In this document: positions 46,872-55,480 of the stretch, one piece after another
Position numbering within the stretch: position 1 is the stretch's first letter
How the letters are laid out: each line of letters begins with the position of its first letter
Assembly (NCBI GenBank): GCA_020073085.1
Contig: JAIQFV010000002.1
Location: 133,586-197,585 of the forward strand
Length of the DNA stretch: 64,000 nucleotides
Direction of reading: 5' to 3'
From: Terriglobia bacterium
Lineage (GTDB): Bacteria > Acidobacteriota > Terriglobia > JAIQFV01
Notes under the pieces: generated by a model
The model's input: the letters and a program-made list of their open reading frames with translations, nothing else
Told to the model about the DNA's origin: nothing
Database searches by the model: none
Made by a program: the position numbers and the translations under genes

Positions 46872-47987
46872 TCAAATCCGCATCGGCATCACAATGTAGC
46901 GGTAGTTGACGCCATCCTCGCTGAGCGGCCGAAGAAGCCCGGCGCTCTGCTCATCCTTGAACTCAAAGCTCACCTTGTCCTCGCTGATGACCGACAGAAA
47001 GTCCAAGAGGTATTGTCCATTGAACCCCAGCTCGAGCGGCGCACCGGAATAGTCGACTTCCAGTTCGTCATGTGCCTCGCCGTAGTCGGCGTGGCTGGAG
47101 GAGATCTCCAGTTTCTGTTCTCCGATATTCAGCTTGACGGCATGCGACCGTTCATCCGAGAGGAGGGACACGCGGCGCAAGGCCGCCAGAAACTCCTCCC
47201 GGCCCATGGAAATACTCTTCTCATTCTCTCGCGGCAGGACCGCTTCGTAATTGGGAAACTGTCCCGACAACATGCGGGAAACAAGCAGCCGGTTCCCCAA
47301 TTTGAAGAAGAGATGATTCTCGTCCTTCCCCATCTCCACTGCCGATTTCTCGTCGGCTTCCCCCAACAACCGGGTCAACTCGGCCATCGCCTTCTTCGGG
47401 ATGAGGGCGCGCAACTCGGTGTTCAGCCCCGTGAACTCGTGGTTTTGTTCGATATGCGCAAGGCGATGCCCATCGGTCGACACCATGGTCATGCTGTTGG
47501 GCTTCAGCAACAAGAGCGCCCCGTTGAGGGTATAGCGGGATTCCTCCGCACTGATGGCAAAAATAGTGCAGTCAATCATCCGGGCCAGCATCCGCGCCGG
47601 GATGGTGACCAGGGGATGCTTGAACTCCGCCATCGCCGGAAAATTATCCGTCGCCGTCCCAACCAGCTTGAAGGAGGACTTCTGACAGGTCACGGTGGCC
47701 CAGTTGTTCTCCTGCCCCTTGAATTTGATGTCGGCGTCGGGCATCGCCCGCACGATGTCAAAAAAGCGCTTGGCCGGGACCGTGATCGCCCCCGGAGATT
47801 TCAACTTGGTGTCACAGCCGGTCTTGATTCCAATCTCAAGGTCCGTGGCGACGATCGACAGCCGATCCCCCTCCGCTTCCAGCATCACATTCTGCAGGAT
47901 CGGAATGGTCGCCTTTTTCTCCACCACCCCTTGAGTAAAGGTCAACTCTTTGAGCAGATCAAATTTCTTAACCGTGAATTCGATCAT
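46872..47987 (-). CDS. dnaN: DNA polymerase III beta sliding clamp
   Basis: Start ATG 47987, with GAGGAAAC upstream, gives 371 residues beginning MIEFTVKKFDLLKELTFTQGVVEKK; the frame is open 14 codons earlier. Three repeated clamp domains, with KATIPILQNVML, VATDLEIGI and the C-terminal YIVMPMRI typical of the family. It forms the ring that tethers DNA polymerase III. It follows dnaA as usual near an origin. Confidence 0.97.
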   Translation of the reverse strand: MIEFTVKKFDLLKELTFTQGVVEKKATIPILQNVMLEAEGDRLSIVATDLEIGIKTGCDTKLKSPGAITVPAKRFFDIVRAMPDADIKFKGQENNWATVTCQKSSFKLVGTATDNFPAMAEFKHPLVTIPARMLARMIDCTIFAISAEESRYTLNGALLLLKPNSMTMVSTDGHRLAHIEQNHEFTGLNTELRALIPKKAMAELTRLLGEADEKSAVEMGKDENHLFFKLGNRLLVSRMLSGQFPNYEAVLPRENEKSISMGREEFLAALRRVSLLSDERSHAVKLNIGEQKLEISSSHADYGEAHDELEVDYSGAPLELGFNGQYLLDFLSVISEDKVSFEFKDEQSAGLLRPLSEDGVNYRYIVMPMRI

Positions 47988-48249
47988 GAAGGTTTCCTCG
48001 GTGACTGAGACGGTTTCGACTTCTGCCAAAGTAAATCAATTAATCAGGGTATAAAGTAATGATGATGATAACGCCTGTTGAAATCTGAATAACCCCGCTT
48101 CACCCGATTCCGCTTGCCCCTTCCCTGCTTCGGCAGAATAGAAATCTGTGGCTTCGCTGTGTTCCCCTGTGACAAACGGTCCTTCTTTTCTCCTTCCCGA
48201 GTTTTCTACAGGGTTTCTCTATCACCTCCTGTGAGAAAGACCGACCACC
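47988..48249. other. dnaA-dnaN intergenic region
   Basis: A 262-base gap between dnaA and dnaN. It holds DnaA-box-like sequences with one mismatch (TTTTCTACA near 48201; TTTCTCACA read on the minus strand near 48230). A recF gene is not found here. Confidence 0.5.
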
Positions 48250-49584
48250 CTATTGGAAAGAAGCGGTTAGCTTGTTGATCAATCTGTTTAAATCCTTGTC
48301 GCTCTTCCGCAGTTCCTCGATTTTGTGAATGGAGTGAAGCACCGTGGTGTGGTGCTTCCCATTAAATTCGCGGCCGATTTCCGGCAGGGAGGCGCTGGTC
48401 AACTGTTTGGCCAGGAACATGGCAATCTGGCGCGGATAAGAGATGCTCTTCGAATTGTTCTTCGACTTCAGGTCCGAAACCTTCAAGCCGAACTGCTCGG
48501 AGACGGCCTTCTGAATCATCTCGATCGTGATGCGCTTTTCCTGCGAGTCGAGAATGCTCCTCAAGACCTGCTGCGCCACCTCAACATTGATTTCCAAGTC
48601 CTTGAGTTGACAGTAGGCAACGAGACGAATCAGCGATCCTTCCAGCTCGCGAATGTTCGACTTGATCTTGCTGGCAATAAACAGCGCGACGTTATCGGGG
48701 ATCTTCACCTTCTCCGACTCGGCCTTCTTCTGGAGGATGGCGATCTTGGTCTCGAGGTCCGGGGGCTGGATGTCGGCGATCAACCCCCACTCAAAACGCG
48801 ACTTCAGCCGCTCTTCAATGGTCGGAATATCCTTGGGCGGGCAGTCACTCGAGATCACGATCTGCTTCTGGTTGTCGTAGAGCGCATTGAAGAGGTGAAA
48901 GAATTCCTCCTGGGTGCGCTCCTTCCCGGCAATGAACTGGACGTCGTCAATCAGCAAAGCGTCCACGTTCCGGTATTTTTCGCGGAAGGACACCATCTTG
49001 TCATAGCGCAACGAGGAGATGACGTCGTTAGTGAATTTCTCCGTGGAGGCATAAGTGAGACGAGACTTGCTGTTATGCCGTTTGATCATATGACCGATGG
49101 CATGCATCAGGTGGGTCTTGCCCAATCCGACGCCGCCATAGATGAACAGGGGGTTGTATGCCTTGGAGGGTGATTCGGCCACCGCCCGGGCCGCCGCATG
49201 GGCGAATTGGTTGCTGGAACCCACCACGAAGGTGTCGAAGGTGTATTTCGGGTTGAGTTGGTGATCAATCGAATCAAAATCGAGGGCGGCTTGCTGGGGA
49301 AAACGAGCCAGGCGAGTCGCCTTACCCGCCGCTTCTCCCCCGGACGACGCTGGTTGAACCAAGAATTCGAAACGGGCAATCTGTGCCCCAATCTCAACCA
49401 CGGAGCGGTTGATTTCGTCCATCAGATTTTCGAGGATCCACTCCCTGAAGATCTCGTTCGGAACATCCACAAAAGCGACAGAGTCTTTTACCTGGCTCAA
49501 GCGCGTCGGTTTAAGCCAGGTATCAAAATTTTGGGGATCAACGCGATTTTCAAGGGATGAAAGGATCTTTTGCCATACATTCAT
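48250..49584 (-). CDS. dnaA: Chromosomal replication initiator DnaA
   Basis: I start at ATG 49584, giving a 444-residue DnaA of normal length (MNVWQKILSSLENRVDPQNFDTWLKP aligns with the N-terminal domain of other DnaA). A GTG at 49626 is possible but lies inside a DnaA box. AAA+ motifs GGVGLGKTHL and LLIDDVQF; the C-terminal DNA-binding signature (FNGKHHTTVLHSIHKIEEL) is present. It binds DnaA boxes, opens oriC and regulates its own transcription. Confidence 0.98.
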   Translation of the reverse strand: MNVWQKILSSLENRVDPQNFDTWLKPTRLSQVKDSVAFVDVPNEIFREWILENLMDEINRSVVEIGAQIARFEFLVQPASSGGEAAGKATRLARFPQQAALDFDSIDHQLNPKYTFDTFVVGSSNQFAHAAARAVAESPSKAYNPLFIYGGVGLGKTHLMHAIGHMIKRHNSKSRLTYASTEKFTNDVISSLRYDKMVSFREKYRNVDALLIDDVQFIAGKERTQEEFFHLFNALYDNQKQIVISSDCPPKDIPTIEERLKSRFEWGLIADIQPPDLETKIAILQKKAESEKVKIPDNVALFIASKIKSNIRELEGSLIRLVAYCQLKDLEINVEVAQQVLRSILDSQEKRITIEMIQKAVSEQFGLKVSDLKSKNNSKSISYPRQIAMFLAKQLTSASLPEIGREFNGKHHTTVLHSIHKIEELRKSDKDLNRLINKLTASFQ

Positions 49585-49599
49585 ATATAAGGATTTAGC

Positions 49600-49712
49600 T
49601 GATTTATTTTTCACAAAGTTTTCCACAGCCTGTGGAAAACTACTGTTCGTGGTTACTCACGGTATGGCTTGAGTAGGGCCTTTAAAATTTCAAAAAATTA
49701 TAGCATATTGGA
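49600..49712. other. Candidate origin of replication (oriC): three DnaA boxes plus AT-rich element
   Basis: Three sites match the consensus TTWTNCACA exactly: TTTTTCACA (49607-49615), TTTTCCACA (49619-49627) and, on the other strand, TTTTCCACA (49631-49639), the last two forming a symmetric pair around CAGCCTG. An AT-rich run (49681-49710, AAATTTCAAAAAATTATAGC) follows, a plausible unwinding element. The boxes also sit directly upstream of dnaA, fitting autoregulation. Gene orientation diverges here: dnaA-dnaN-gyrB-gyrA leave leftwards and the hem genes rightwards. Confidence 0.75.
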
Positions 49713-49945
49713 TGCCCTGCCGCAATGAATCTTTCGGCAAAAAACGAGGGATTTTGATGTGAAAAACAGCGTTCGGAAGAGCCGCCCTGGGGGACGGGCG
49801 GAAGGGTTCAAGTTCACGAGGGGGATCGGCAAATCAGCTTTTCGAGACCTGCTGAATCTGATATCATTCGCAATTCTCTGTGGGTCGATTCAGTCGCCAG
49901 TGGGCGACAACAACTCGAGCGGGACGCCAGGGGGACAACGCTGTG

Positions 49946-50998
49946 ATGGGGAATGATCGTTTTCTTCGCGCCTGCCGGCGGGAGCCCGTGGATCGGGTGC
50001 CGGTTTGGCTGATGCGGCAGGCGGGGCGCTATATGCGCGAGTATCGTGAAATCCGCCGCAACATCCCCTTCATGGAGCTGGTCAAGGATGTTGAGCTGGC
50101 CACCAGGATCTCCCTCCAGCCGTACCGGCGGTTTCAAATGGATGCTGTCATCCTGTTCTCGGACATCCTGGTGCCGGTCCAAGCCATGGGCTTGGATGTC
50201 TCCATTCCGGAGGGCGGGCCTAAGATCGCCAACCCGGTGCGCACTTCCCAGGATGTCAAAGAACTCAGGGTCCCGGACCCCACAAGTTCGACGAAATTCG
50301 TCCTGGAAATCCTGGAAAGGCTGCGCAAGGAGCTCCGAGACGAAGCCCCGCTCATTGGTTTTGCCGGCGCACCGTTCACCTTGGCGAGCTATATGATCGA
50401 AGGTGGCGGGTCGCGCAACTTCGCCGTGATCAAGGCGATGCTTTACAGCCAGCCAGCGACGTTGCATGCTTTGCTCGATAAAATTGCCGCGACCGTTTCG
50501 CTTTATGTGCGGGCCCAGATCAATGCGGGCGCGCAGGCGATTCAACTTTTCGATACCTGGGCCGGAGAATTGTCGGCGGCGCAGTACCGGGAATTTGCCC
50601 TCCCTTATACGCAGAGGATCTTCGAGTCCATCGGAAATCTGGGCGTGCCGCGCCTCCTTTTTGTGAATGGTTGTGGAGCCTTACTGGAGGCCATGGCGGA
50701 GTCCGGAGCCGATGTCCTGAGCGTGGACTGGCGCGTGGATCTCGGTGAGGTTCGCGCGCGGCTCGACTCCACCATCGCCTTGCAGGGCAACGTTGATCCC
50801 TGCGTTCTCTTGTCCACACCCGGGGCCGTCGAGCACGAAGCCAAGCAGGCGATCTTCAAGGGGGGTGGACGAGGGCACATTCTCAACCTGGGCCATGGCA
50901 TCCTGCCGACCACCCCGGAGGAAAACGTAGCGACCTTCGTGGAGACAGCGAAAAAGATCTTTATGGTGCAGCCGAGTCAGGTCGTAAAGCAGCCGTGA
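49946..50998 (+). CDS. hemE: Uroporphyrinogen decarboxylase
   Basis: A 350-residue protein from ATG 49946 (adjacent GTG at 49943 is equally possible). The N-terminal signature PVWLMRQAGRYMREYR is present, with FSDILVPVQAMGLDV, FAGAPFTLASYMIEGGGSR and the C-terminal HILNLGHGILPTTPEENV. It converts uroporphyrinogen III to coproporphyrinogen III. First of the heme cluster; its stop overlaps the hemN start by four bases (GTGA). Confidence 0.97.
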   Translation: MGNDRFLRACRREPVDRVPVWLMRQAGRYMREYREIRRNIPFMELVKDVELATRISLQPYRRFQMDAVILFSDILVPVQAMGLDVSIPEGGPKIANPVRTSQDVKELRVPDPTSSTKFVLEILERLRKELRDEAPLIGFAGAPFTLASYMIEGGGSRNFAVIKAMLYSQPATLHALLDKIAATVSLYVRAQINAGAQAIQLFDTWAGELSAAQYREFALPYTQRIFESIGNLGVPRLLFVNGCGALLEAMAESGADVLSVDWRVDLGEVRARLDSTIALQGNVDPCVLLSTPGAVEHEAKQAIFKGGGRGHILNLGHGILPTTPEENVATFVETAKKIFMVQPSQVVKQP

Positions 50999-52494
50999 AC
51001 GGCGTGGAACCGGCCCCTGTAGAGACGTCTCTACAGGACGCCGCAACAAAAGAACTAGAAAGAGCGAGGAACAGGTTTTTGGACGAGAAATTGGAAATAC
51101 GATTTAGAGATCAGCAGGTCGCTTTTCCACTGCAGCTGCTGGAAAAGTACAACGTCCCCGGGCCGCGCTACACCAGTTATCCGACGGCGCCGGAATGGAA
51201 GGACGATTTCGGGCCCAGTGACATGGAGAAGACGCTGGAGGCCTCCAACGCCGGCGCCCATCCGCGGCCGATCTCTTTGTACATGCATCTGCCCTTTTGC
51301 GACTCGTTGTGCCTTTTTTGCGGATGCAACGTGGTGATCCAAAAAAATCATGACGGGGCGACGCCCTATCTCGACCGCTTGAAGCGGGAGATCAATGCCT
51401 TTGCCCGGCACGTCAGTTCCCAGCGGGAGGTGATCCAGTTCCACTGGGGCGGGGGGACGCCGACCTACATGTCACCCGCGCAGCTGGAGGATCTGTTTCT
51501 GTTCACCCGGGAGCGGTTTCGATTTGCGTCCCACGCCGAGATCGGGGTCGAAGTGGATCCGCGGGTCACAACGGAAGAACATGTGCGGACTTTGCGCCGG
51601 CTGGGATTCAATCGCATTTCGATGGGGGTCCAGGATTTCACTCCGCTCGTCCAGAAGACGATCCATCGAATCCAGTCCTACGAGCTCACCCGCCAGCTCG
51701 TGGAACAATGCCGGGCTGCCGGTTACGAGTCGATCAATATCGACTTGATTTACGGCCTGCCACACCAGACCGGCGATTCATTCGCTGAATCGGTCGACAA
51801 GGTGATTGAAATCAACCCCGACCGCATTGCGATGTTCAGTTATGCGCATGTCCCGTGGTTGAAGAAGCAGCAGGGCTCCTTTGCTCAATTCATCCCGGAT
51901 GGGCGCGACAAATTCAAGATCTTTCGCAGCGGGGTCGAGCGCTTCACGGCCGCCGGATACGATTATATCGGCTTCGATCATTTTGCCCGGCCCAACGACG
52001 AACTGTGCATCGCCCAGCGGGACCGGACCCTGCATCGGAATTTTCAGGGATACACCACCAAGGCGGGCGCCGACCTGTTTGGCCTGGGGGTCAGCTCCAT
52101 CAGCGGCATCGATCGGACCTATGCGCAAAACTACCGCGATCTCGAGTCCTATTCCGGAGCCATCGACCAGGACCGCCTGGCCATCATGCGGGGAATGCGG
52201 TTGACGGAGGACGACGTCGTCCGCCGCACGGTGATCAACAGGATTCTGTGCCATTGCGTACTTCACAAATCTGAAATCGAGTCTGAATTCAACCTGGACT
52301 TCGACACCTACTTCGCCGGAGAGCAGCCCCGACTCCGGGAACTGGCGGACGACGGCCTGCTGGAATTGAACGGGGACACGATCGCGGTGACGCTGACCGG
52401 CAGGATCTTCATTCGGATCGTAGGTATGGCGTTCGACAAATACCTGCGCGAGAAAAAAGATTCGGCCAAGCCGCTGTTCTCAAAGACCCTGTAG
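50995..52494 (+). CDS. hemN: Oxygen-independent coproporphyrinogen III oxidase (HemN)
   Basis: If GTG 50995 is used, 499 residues. Radical SAM motif MHLPFCDSLCLFCGC (C102, C106, C109, plus the HemN-specific C111) and WGGGTPTYMSPAQL are intact. It oxidatively decarboxylates coproporphyrinogen III without oxygen. The start is uncertain: GTG overlaps the hemE stop, but a TTG at 51079 with GCGAGGAAC upstream would skip a 22-base palindrome lying in the first 15 codons. Confidence 0.93.
   Translation: MNGVEPAPVETSLQDAATKELERARNRFLDEKLEIRFRDQQVAFPLQLLEKYNVPGPRYTSYPTAPEWKDDFGPSDMEKTLEASNAGAHPRPISLYMHLPFCDSLCLFCGCNVVIQKNHDGATPYLDRLKREINAFARHVSSQREVIQFHWGGGTPTYMSPAQLEDLFLFTRERFRFASHAEIGVEVDPRVTTEEHVRTLRRLGFNRISMGVQDFTPLVQKTIHRIQSYELTRQLVEQCRAAGYESINIDLIYGLPHQTGDSFAESVDKVIEINPDRIAMFSYAHVPWLKKQQGSFAQFIPDGRDKFKIFRSGVERFTAAGYDYIGFDHFARPNDELCIAQRDRTLHRNFQGYTTKAGADLFGLGVSSISGIDRTYAQNYRDLESYSGAIDQDRLAIMRGMRLTEDDVVRRTVINRILCHCVLHKSEIESEFNLDFDTYFAGEQPRLRELADDGLLELNGDTIAVTLTGRIFIRIVGMAFDKYLREKKDSAKPLFSKTL
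51016..51037. repeat. 22-base perfect palindrome at the hemE-hemN junction
   Basis: CCTGTAGAGAC and GTCTCTACAGG form a perfect 11+11 inverted repeat. It lies inside the annotated hemN frame if GTG 50995 is the start, or between the genes if translation begins at TTG 51079. It resembles dispersed bacterial REP palindromes. Confidence 0.85.
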
Positions 52495-52553
52495 ATCGAG
52501 CCGGCTGCCCGCGCCTGGGCCAGTCTGCTCCGCAGTATCCGGCCATCTCATTC

Positions 52554-53549
52554 ATGAAACCACCCCGCATCGGCGTCCTCCTCTTCAATCTCGGCGGTCC
52601 GGAATCCCTCGAGGACGTCAAGCCGTTTCTGTATAACCTCTTCTCCGATCCCGATATCATTCGAATCAAGAGTGATTGGTTGCGCAAATCGGTGGCCTGG
52701 TTTATTGCGACCACACGCCGGAAGAAGTCGTCCGGGTATTACGCCCAAATCGGCGGCGGTTCCCCCTTGCGCCGGATTACCGAGGACCAGGCCGCGGCGC
52801 TGGAGAGGAAGCTGGCAAATGAGGGGCTCAACGTGAGGGCCTTCGTCGGCATGCGCTGCTGGCGACCCACCATCGACGAGGCACTGGAAACCATCCAGCG
52901 CGATGAAATCACGCATCTCGTCGTTTTGCCGCTTTTTCCTCAATTCTCAGTGACCACCAGCGGTTCCTGCATCAACTATTTCAACGCCCGGCTCCGGCAG
53001 AACGACCCCGGTGAAAGCCTTCGGGCGAGTTACGTGACACGCTGGTACAACGAGCCTCTTTATATTGAAGCGATGGCGGAACTGGTTCGCGCGGAGATCG
53101 AACAGTTCCCCGAGGCCGACCCGAAGGCCACCTACGTGATTTATAGCGCCCACTCGATTCCCCAGCGGTACGTTGAAGAAGGGGACCCGTATCTCGACCA
53201 GACCCGGCATACGGTGGACCTGATCAACGAGAGGCTGGGCCTCAAGGGCCCCTGGACGTTGTCTTTTCAATCGAAGGTGGGCCCGGTGAAGTGGCTCGAG
53301 CCCAGCACTGAGGAAGTGATCCAAACCTTGGGGCGCCGCGGCACACAACAGGTCCTGGTCGTTCCCGTCAGTTTTGTTTCTGACCACATCGAGACGCTTT
53401 ACGAAATCGACATTCAGTACCGCGAGACGGCGCGCCAGGCGGGCATTCCCCATTTTCGTCGCGCCGCCGCCCTCAACCTGAATTCAAATTTTATCGCCGC
53501 TCTGGCGGCGATTGTGAAAGAACAGGTTGCCCACTTGAAAGTGGCGTGA
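52554..53549 (+). CDS. hemH: Ferrochelatase
   Basis: A 331-residue protein. Conserved FNLGGPESLEDVKPFLYNLFSDPDII, the PLFPQFSVTTSGS block and the metal-binding His in YSAHSIPQRYVEEGDPY are visible, plus FVSDHIETLYEIDIQY. It inserts Fe2+ into a porphyrin. It is 59 bases after hemN and 16 before hemY. The hemN-hemH-hemY order suggests the protoporphyrin-dependent route; nothing in this window (no hemQ seen) tests the coproporphyrin-dependent alternative. Confidence 0.96.
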   Translation: MKPPRIGVLLFNLGGPESLEDVKPFLYNLFSDPDIIRIKSDWLRKSVAWFIATTRRKKSSGYYAQIGGGSPLRRITEDQAAALERKLANEGLNVRAFVGMRCWRPTIDEALETIQRDEITHLVVLPLFPQFSVTTSGSCINYFNARLRQNDPGESLRASYVTRWYNEPLYIEAMAELVRAEIEQFPEADPKATYVIYSAHSIPQRYVEEGDPYLDQTRHTVDLINERLGLKGPWTLSFQSKVGPVKWLEPSTEEVIQTLGRRGTQQVLVVPVSFVSDHIETLYEIDIQYRETARQAGIPHFRRAAALNLNSNFIAALAAIVKEQVAHLKVA

Positions 53550-53565
53550 TTCTCCATTATCCATT

Positions 53566-55029
53566 ATGACAACGTCCTCCTCATCGACCGCAGCCCGATC
53601 CCCGAAAATCATCATCCTCGGCGCAGGCATCTCCGGGCTGACGTGCGCCTACCGGCTCCACCAAGCCGGGTTCGACGTCGAAGTGTTAGACCGGGAGACC
53701 GCGCCCGGTGGGGTCATGCAAACCCGGGTGATCGATGGTTTCCTCACCGAAGGCGGGCCGAACAGTTTTCAGTCCAGCGAGGAGGTGCTGTCGTTGATTC
53801 ACGATGTCGGACTGGACGGGGAGCTGCTGGAAGCGGATGCACAGATGCCGCGATACATTTTCTTTTGCGGCCGGCTGCACCGGGCGCCCATGGGACCCGG
53901 CGCGCTCGTATTCACGAAGCTGCTCTCGGCCGGCGCCAAGGTGAAGTTGGTTCGTGAACCCTGGGCCCCCCGCAATCCGGATGGACATGAAGAATCCATC
54001 CGGGAATTTGTCACGCGGCGGCTGGGCCGGGAGCTGCACGACGTCATGCTGGCCCCGTTGGTCTCCGGCATCTACGCCGGGGATACGGCGAAACTGAGCA
54101 TGCAAAGCGTGTTTCCGCTTCTGGTCGAGCTGGAGGCGAAGTATGGCGGGTTGCTCAAGGGGTTCATGAAGCACATGAAGGCGGAGCGCAAGAAGCGTGA
54201 GGCAGCGGGTAAACCCAAAATCCGGCGGACCTTGTGCTCATTCAAGAACGGCTTGAAAACATTTCCCGCGAGAATTGCCGATCAACTGGGCGCTCGCGTG
54301 CATTTGAACTGCGAGGTCCGATCCGTCCGCGCGAGCGCCGGGGGCGGGTTCACCCTCGAAGTCCGCGAAAACGGCGGCGCGCAGCAATACAGGAGTGACC
54401 GCCTGGTTCTTGCCACTCCGGTATTCGAGACAGCTGAACACTTGAAGAATCTCGCGGCAGGCCTCTCTGCAGACCCCTGGCCAAAAACGCTGAGTGCGGA
54501 GTTCACTCAGGCGTCCATGGGGCTGGCTTCCATTGAACTGCCGCCACTGGCGGGAGTGTGTCTGGCGTGGAAGAAATCCGATGTTCCGCACAACCTCAAC
54601 GGATTTGGGTTTCTGATCCCGCGCACGGAGGGGATTCGTTTACTCGGATGTATCTGGAGCTCGTCGCTCTATCCTCGCCGCGCACCCGAGGGTTGGGTCC
54701 TGTTAACTAATTTCATCGGGGGCGCCACAGATCCCGGCATCCTTTCCCTCAGCGAAGGACAGCTCGTCGATGCCGTCCGCAATGACCTCCGGACCATTCT
54801 GGGAATTTCCGCCGCTCCCCGCGTGGTGACGGTCAACCGGTACGATCATGCCATCCCCCAGTACAATCTGGGGCATAAGGCCCGCATCGATGCGGCACGC
54901 CGCGCCATCGCTCAAATCCCGGGCGTCTACCTTGCCGGAAATTACCTCAGCGGAGTCTCGGTCGGCGATTGCATCAAGCAGGCACATGAAACGGTCAAAC
55001 AAATCTTGTCTGCAGACAAACGCCAATGA
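53566..55029 (+). CDS. hemY: Protoporphyrinogen (or coproporphyrinogen) oxidase, HemY/HemG type
   Basis: A 487-residue FAD protein with dinucleotide motif IILGAGISGLTCAYRL and the amine-oxidase-like fold; FLTEGGPNSFQSS and the C-terminal GVYLAGNYLSGVSVGDCIKQAHETV are typical of HemY. It removes six electrons to make the aromatic porphyrin, using oxygen in characterised members. Which porphyrin substrate is used cannot be told from sequence alone. It closes the heme operon. Confidence 0.95.
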   Translation: MTTSSSSTAARSPKIIILGAGISGLTCAYRLHQAGFDVEVLDRETAPGGVMQTRVIDGFLTEGGPNSFQSSEEVLSLIHDVGLDGELLEADAQMPRYIFFCGRLHRAPMGPGALVFTKLLSAGAKVKLVREPWAPRNPDGHEESIREFVTRRLGRELHDVMLAPLVSGIYAGDTAKLSMQSVFPLLVELEAKYGGLLKGFMKHMKAERKKREAAGKPKIRRTLCSFKNGLKTFPARIADQLGARVHLNCEVRSVRASAGGGFTLEVRENGGAQQYRSDRLVLATPVFETAEHLKNLAAGLSADPWPKTLSAEFTQASMGLASIELPPLAGVCLAWKKSDVPHNLNGFGFLIPRTEGIRLLGCIWSSSLYPRRAPEGWVLLTNFIGGATDPGILSLSEGQLVDAVRNDLRTILGISAAPRVVTVNRYDHAIPQYNLGHKARIDAARRAIAQIPGVYLAGNYLSGVSVGDCIKQAHETVKQILSADKRQ

Positions 55030-55071
55030 ACGGGGACATCGCCGTGTGGACACAAAAATACAAATCGATCA

Positions 55072-55101
55072 TTGACATCCCCCTCGTGTTTGTCGTAAAA
55101 A
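55072..55101 (+). promoter_or_regulatory. Possible promoter for the structured RNA / sulfite reductase leader
   Basis: TTGACA (55072-55077) and TAAAAA (55096-55101) with 18 bases between. The -10 is weak (four of six), so the call is tentative; it would start transcription near 55108. Confidence 0.4.
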
Positions 55102-55107
55102 GCTAAT

Positions 55108-55340
55108 TCTCAATTTGCTGACGATTATGCATCCACTCTTTCAGCGTTGTTCTTGCCCTGCGACCCCTTGCTGTTGGGGCCACGAAGCCATGGCGATGTG
55201 TTGTTGGTCGCCACTTCAAAGGGCGGATGCGGTCGGGCATTGTGGAGGGGAGAGATAAGAGCAGGCCCCTCACAAGGAAATCGAATCAGCAAGAAGGATT
55301 TCAAAGAGAAACGCTGAATTAGATTCGGACCCCAAGATCA
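55108..55340 (+). ncRNA. Putative structured RNA, unassigned
   Basis: No protein frame fits this gap. Long-range pairings are visible: TTCAGCGTT (55140-55148) with AACGCTGAA (55310-55318), TTCTTGC (55150-55156) with GCAAGAA (55289-55295) and CCTGC (55157-55161) with GCAGG (55261-55265). Local hairpins CCCC...GGGG (55163-55179), TGGCGA...TCGCCA (about 55190-55213) and GTGGAGGGG...CCCCTCAC fill the centre. About 180 bases closed by terminal pairing recalls 6S RNA in outline, but I cannot find its conserved bubble sequence. Alternatively it is a riboswitch leader controlling the sulfite reductase. Confidence 0.5.
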
Positions 55341-55383
55341 AGCCCTTCGAAGACAGATAAACTTCGAAGGGCTTTTTATTTTC
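55341..55383 (+). terminator. Intrinsic terminator before the sulfite reductase gene
   Basis: A perfect 12-bp stem (AGCCCTTCGAAG, nine-base loop, CTTCGAAGGGCT) is followed by TTTTATTTTC. It ends the upstream transcript or RNA and may act as an attenuator for the gene at 55481. Confidence 0.92.
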
Positions 55384-55402
55384 TGCTGTGGTTTGTGCTG
55401 TG

Positions 55403-55465
55403 GGGCAGACGTCTCGTCTGCCCATTTCAAGTAGCCAAGTAGGGCGACCAATCTGGCCGCCCTAC
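55403..55465. repeat. Two inverted repeats in the leader of the sulfite reductase gene
   Basis: GGGCAGACG-TCT-CGTCTGCCC (55403-55423), related to the palindrome at 35032, and a 27-base near-palindrome with arms GTAGGGCG and CGCCCTAC (55439-55465, one A-C mismatch in the inner stem). They lie just before the start codon at 55481 and could also influence its translation. Confidence 0.8.
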
Positions 55466-55480
55466 AAGAGGAAATCATTT

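Noticed and set aside
49585-49626. DnaA start at GTG 49626
   Set aside because: It lies within a DnaA box and adds 14 residues not typical of the family; ATG 49584 gives a normal N-terminus.
55140-55318. Firm assignment of the RNA as 6S, tmRNA or RNase P RNA
   Set aside because: The pairing outline fits 6S in length only; I found none of the conserved tmRNA or RNase P sequences and no diagnostic 6S bubble.
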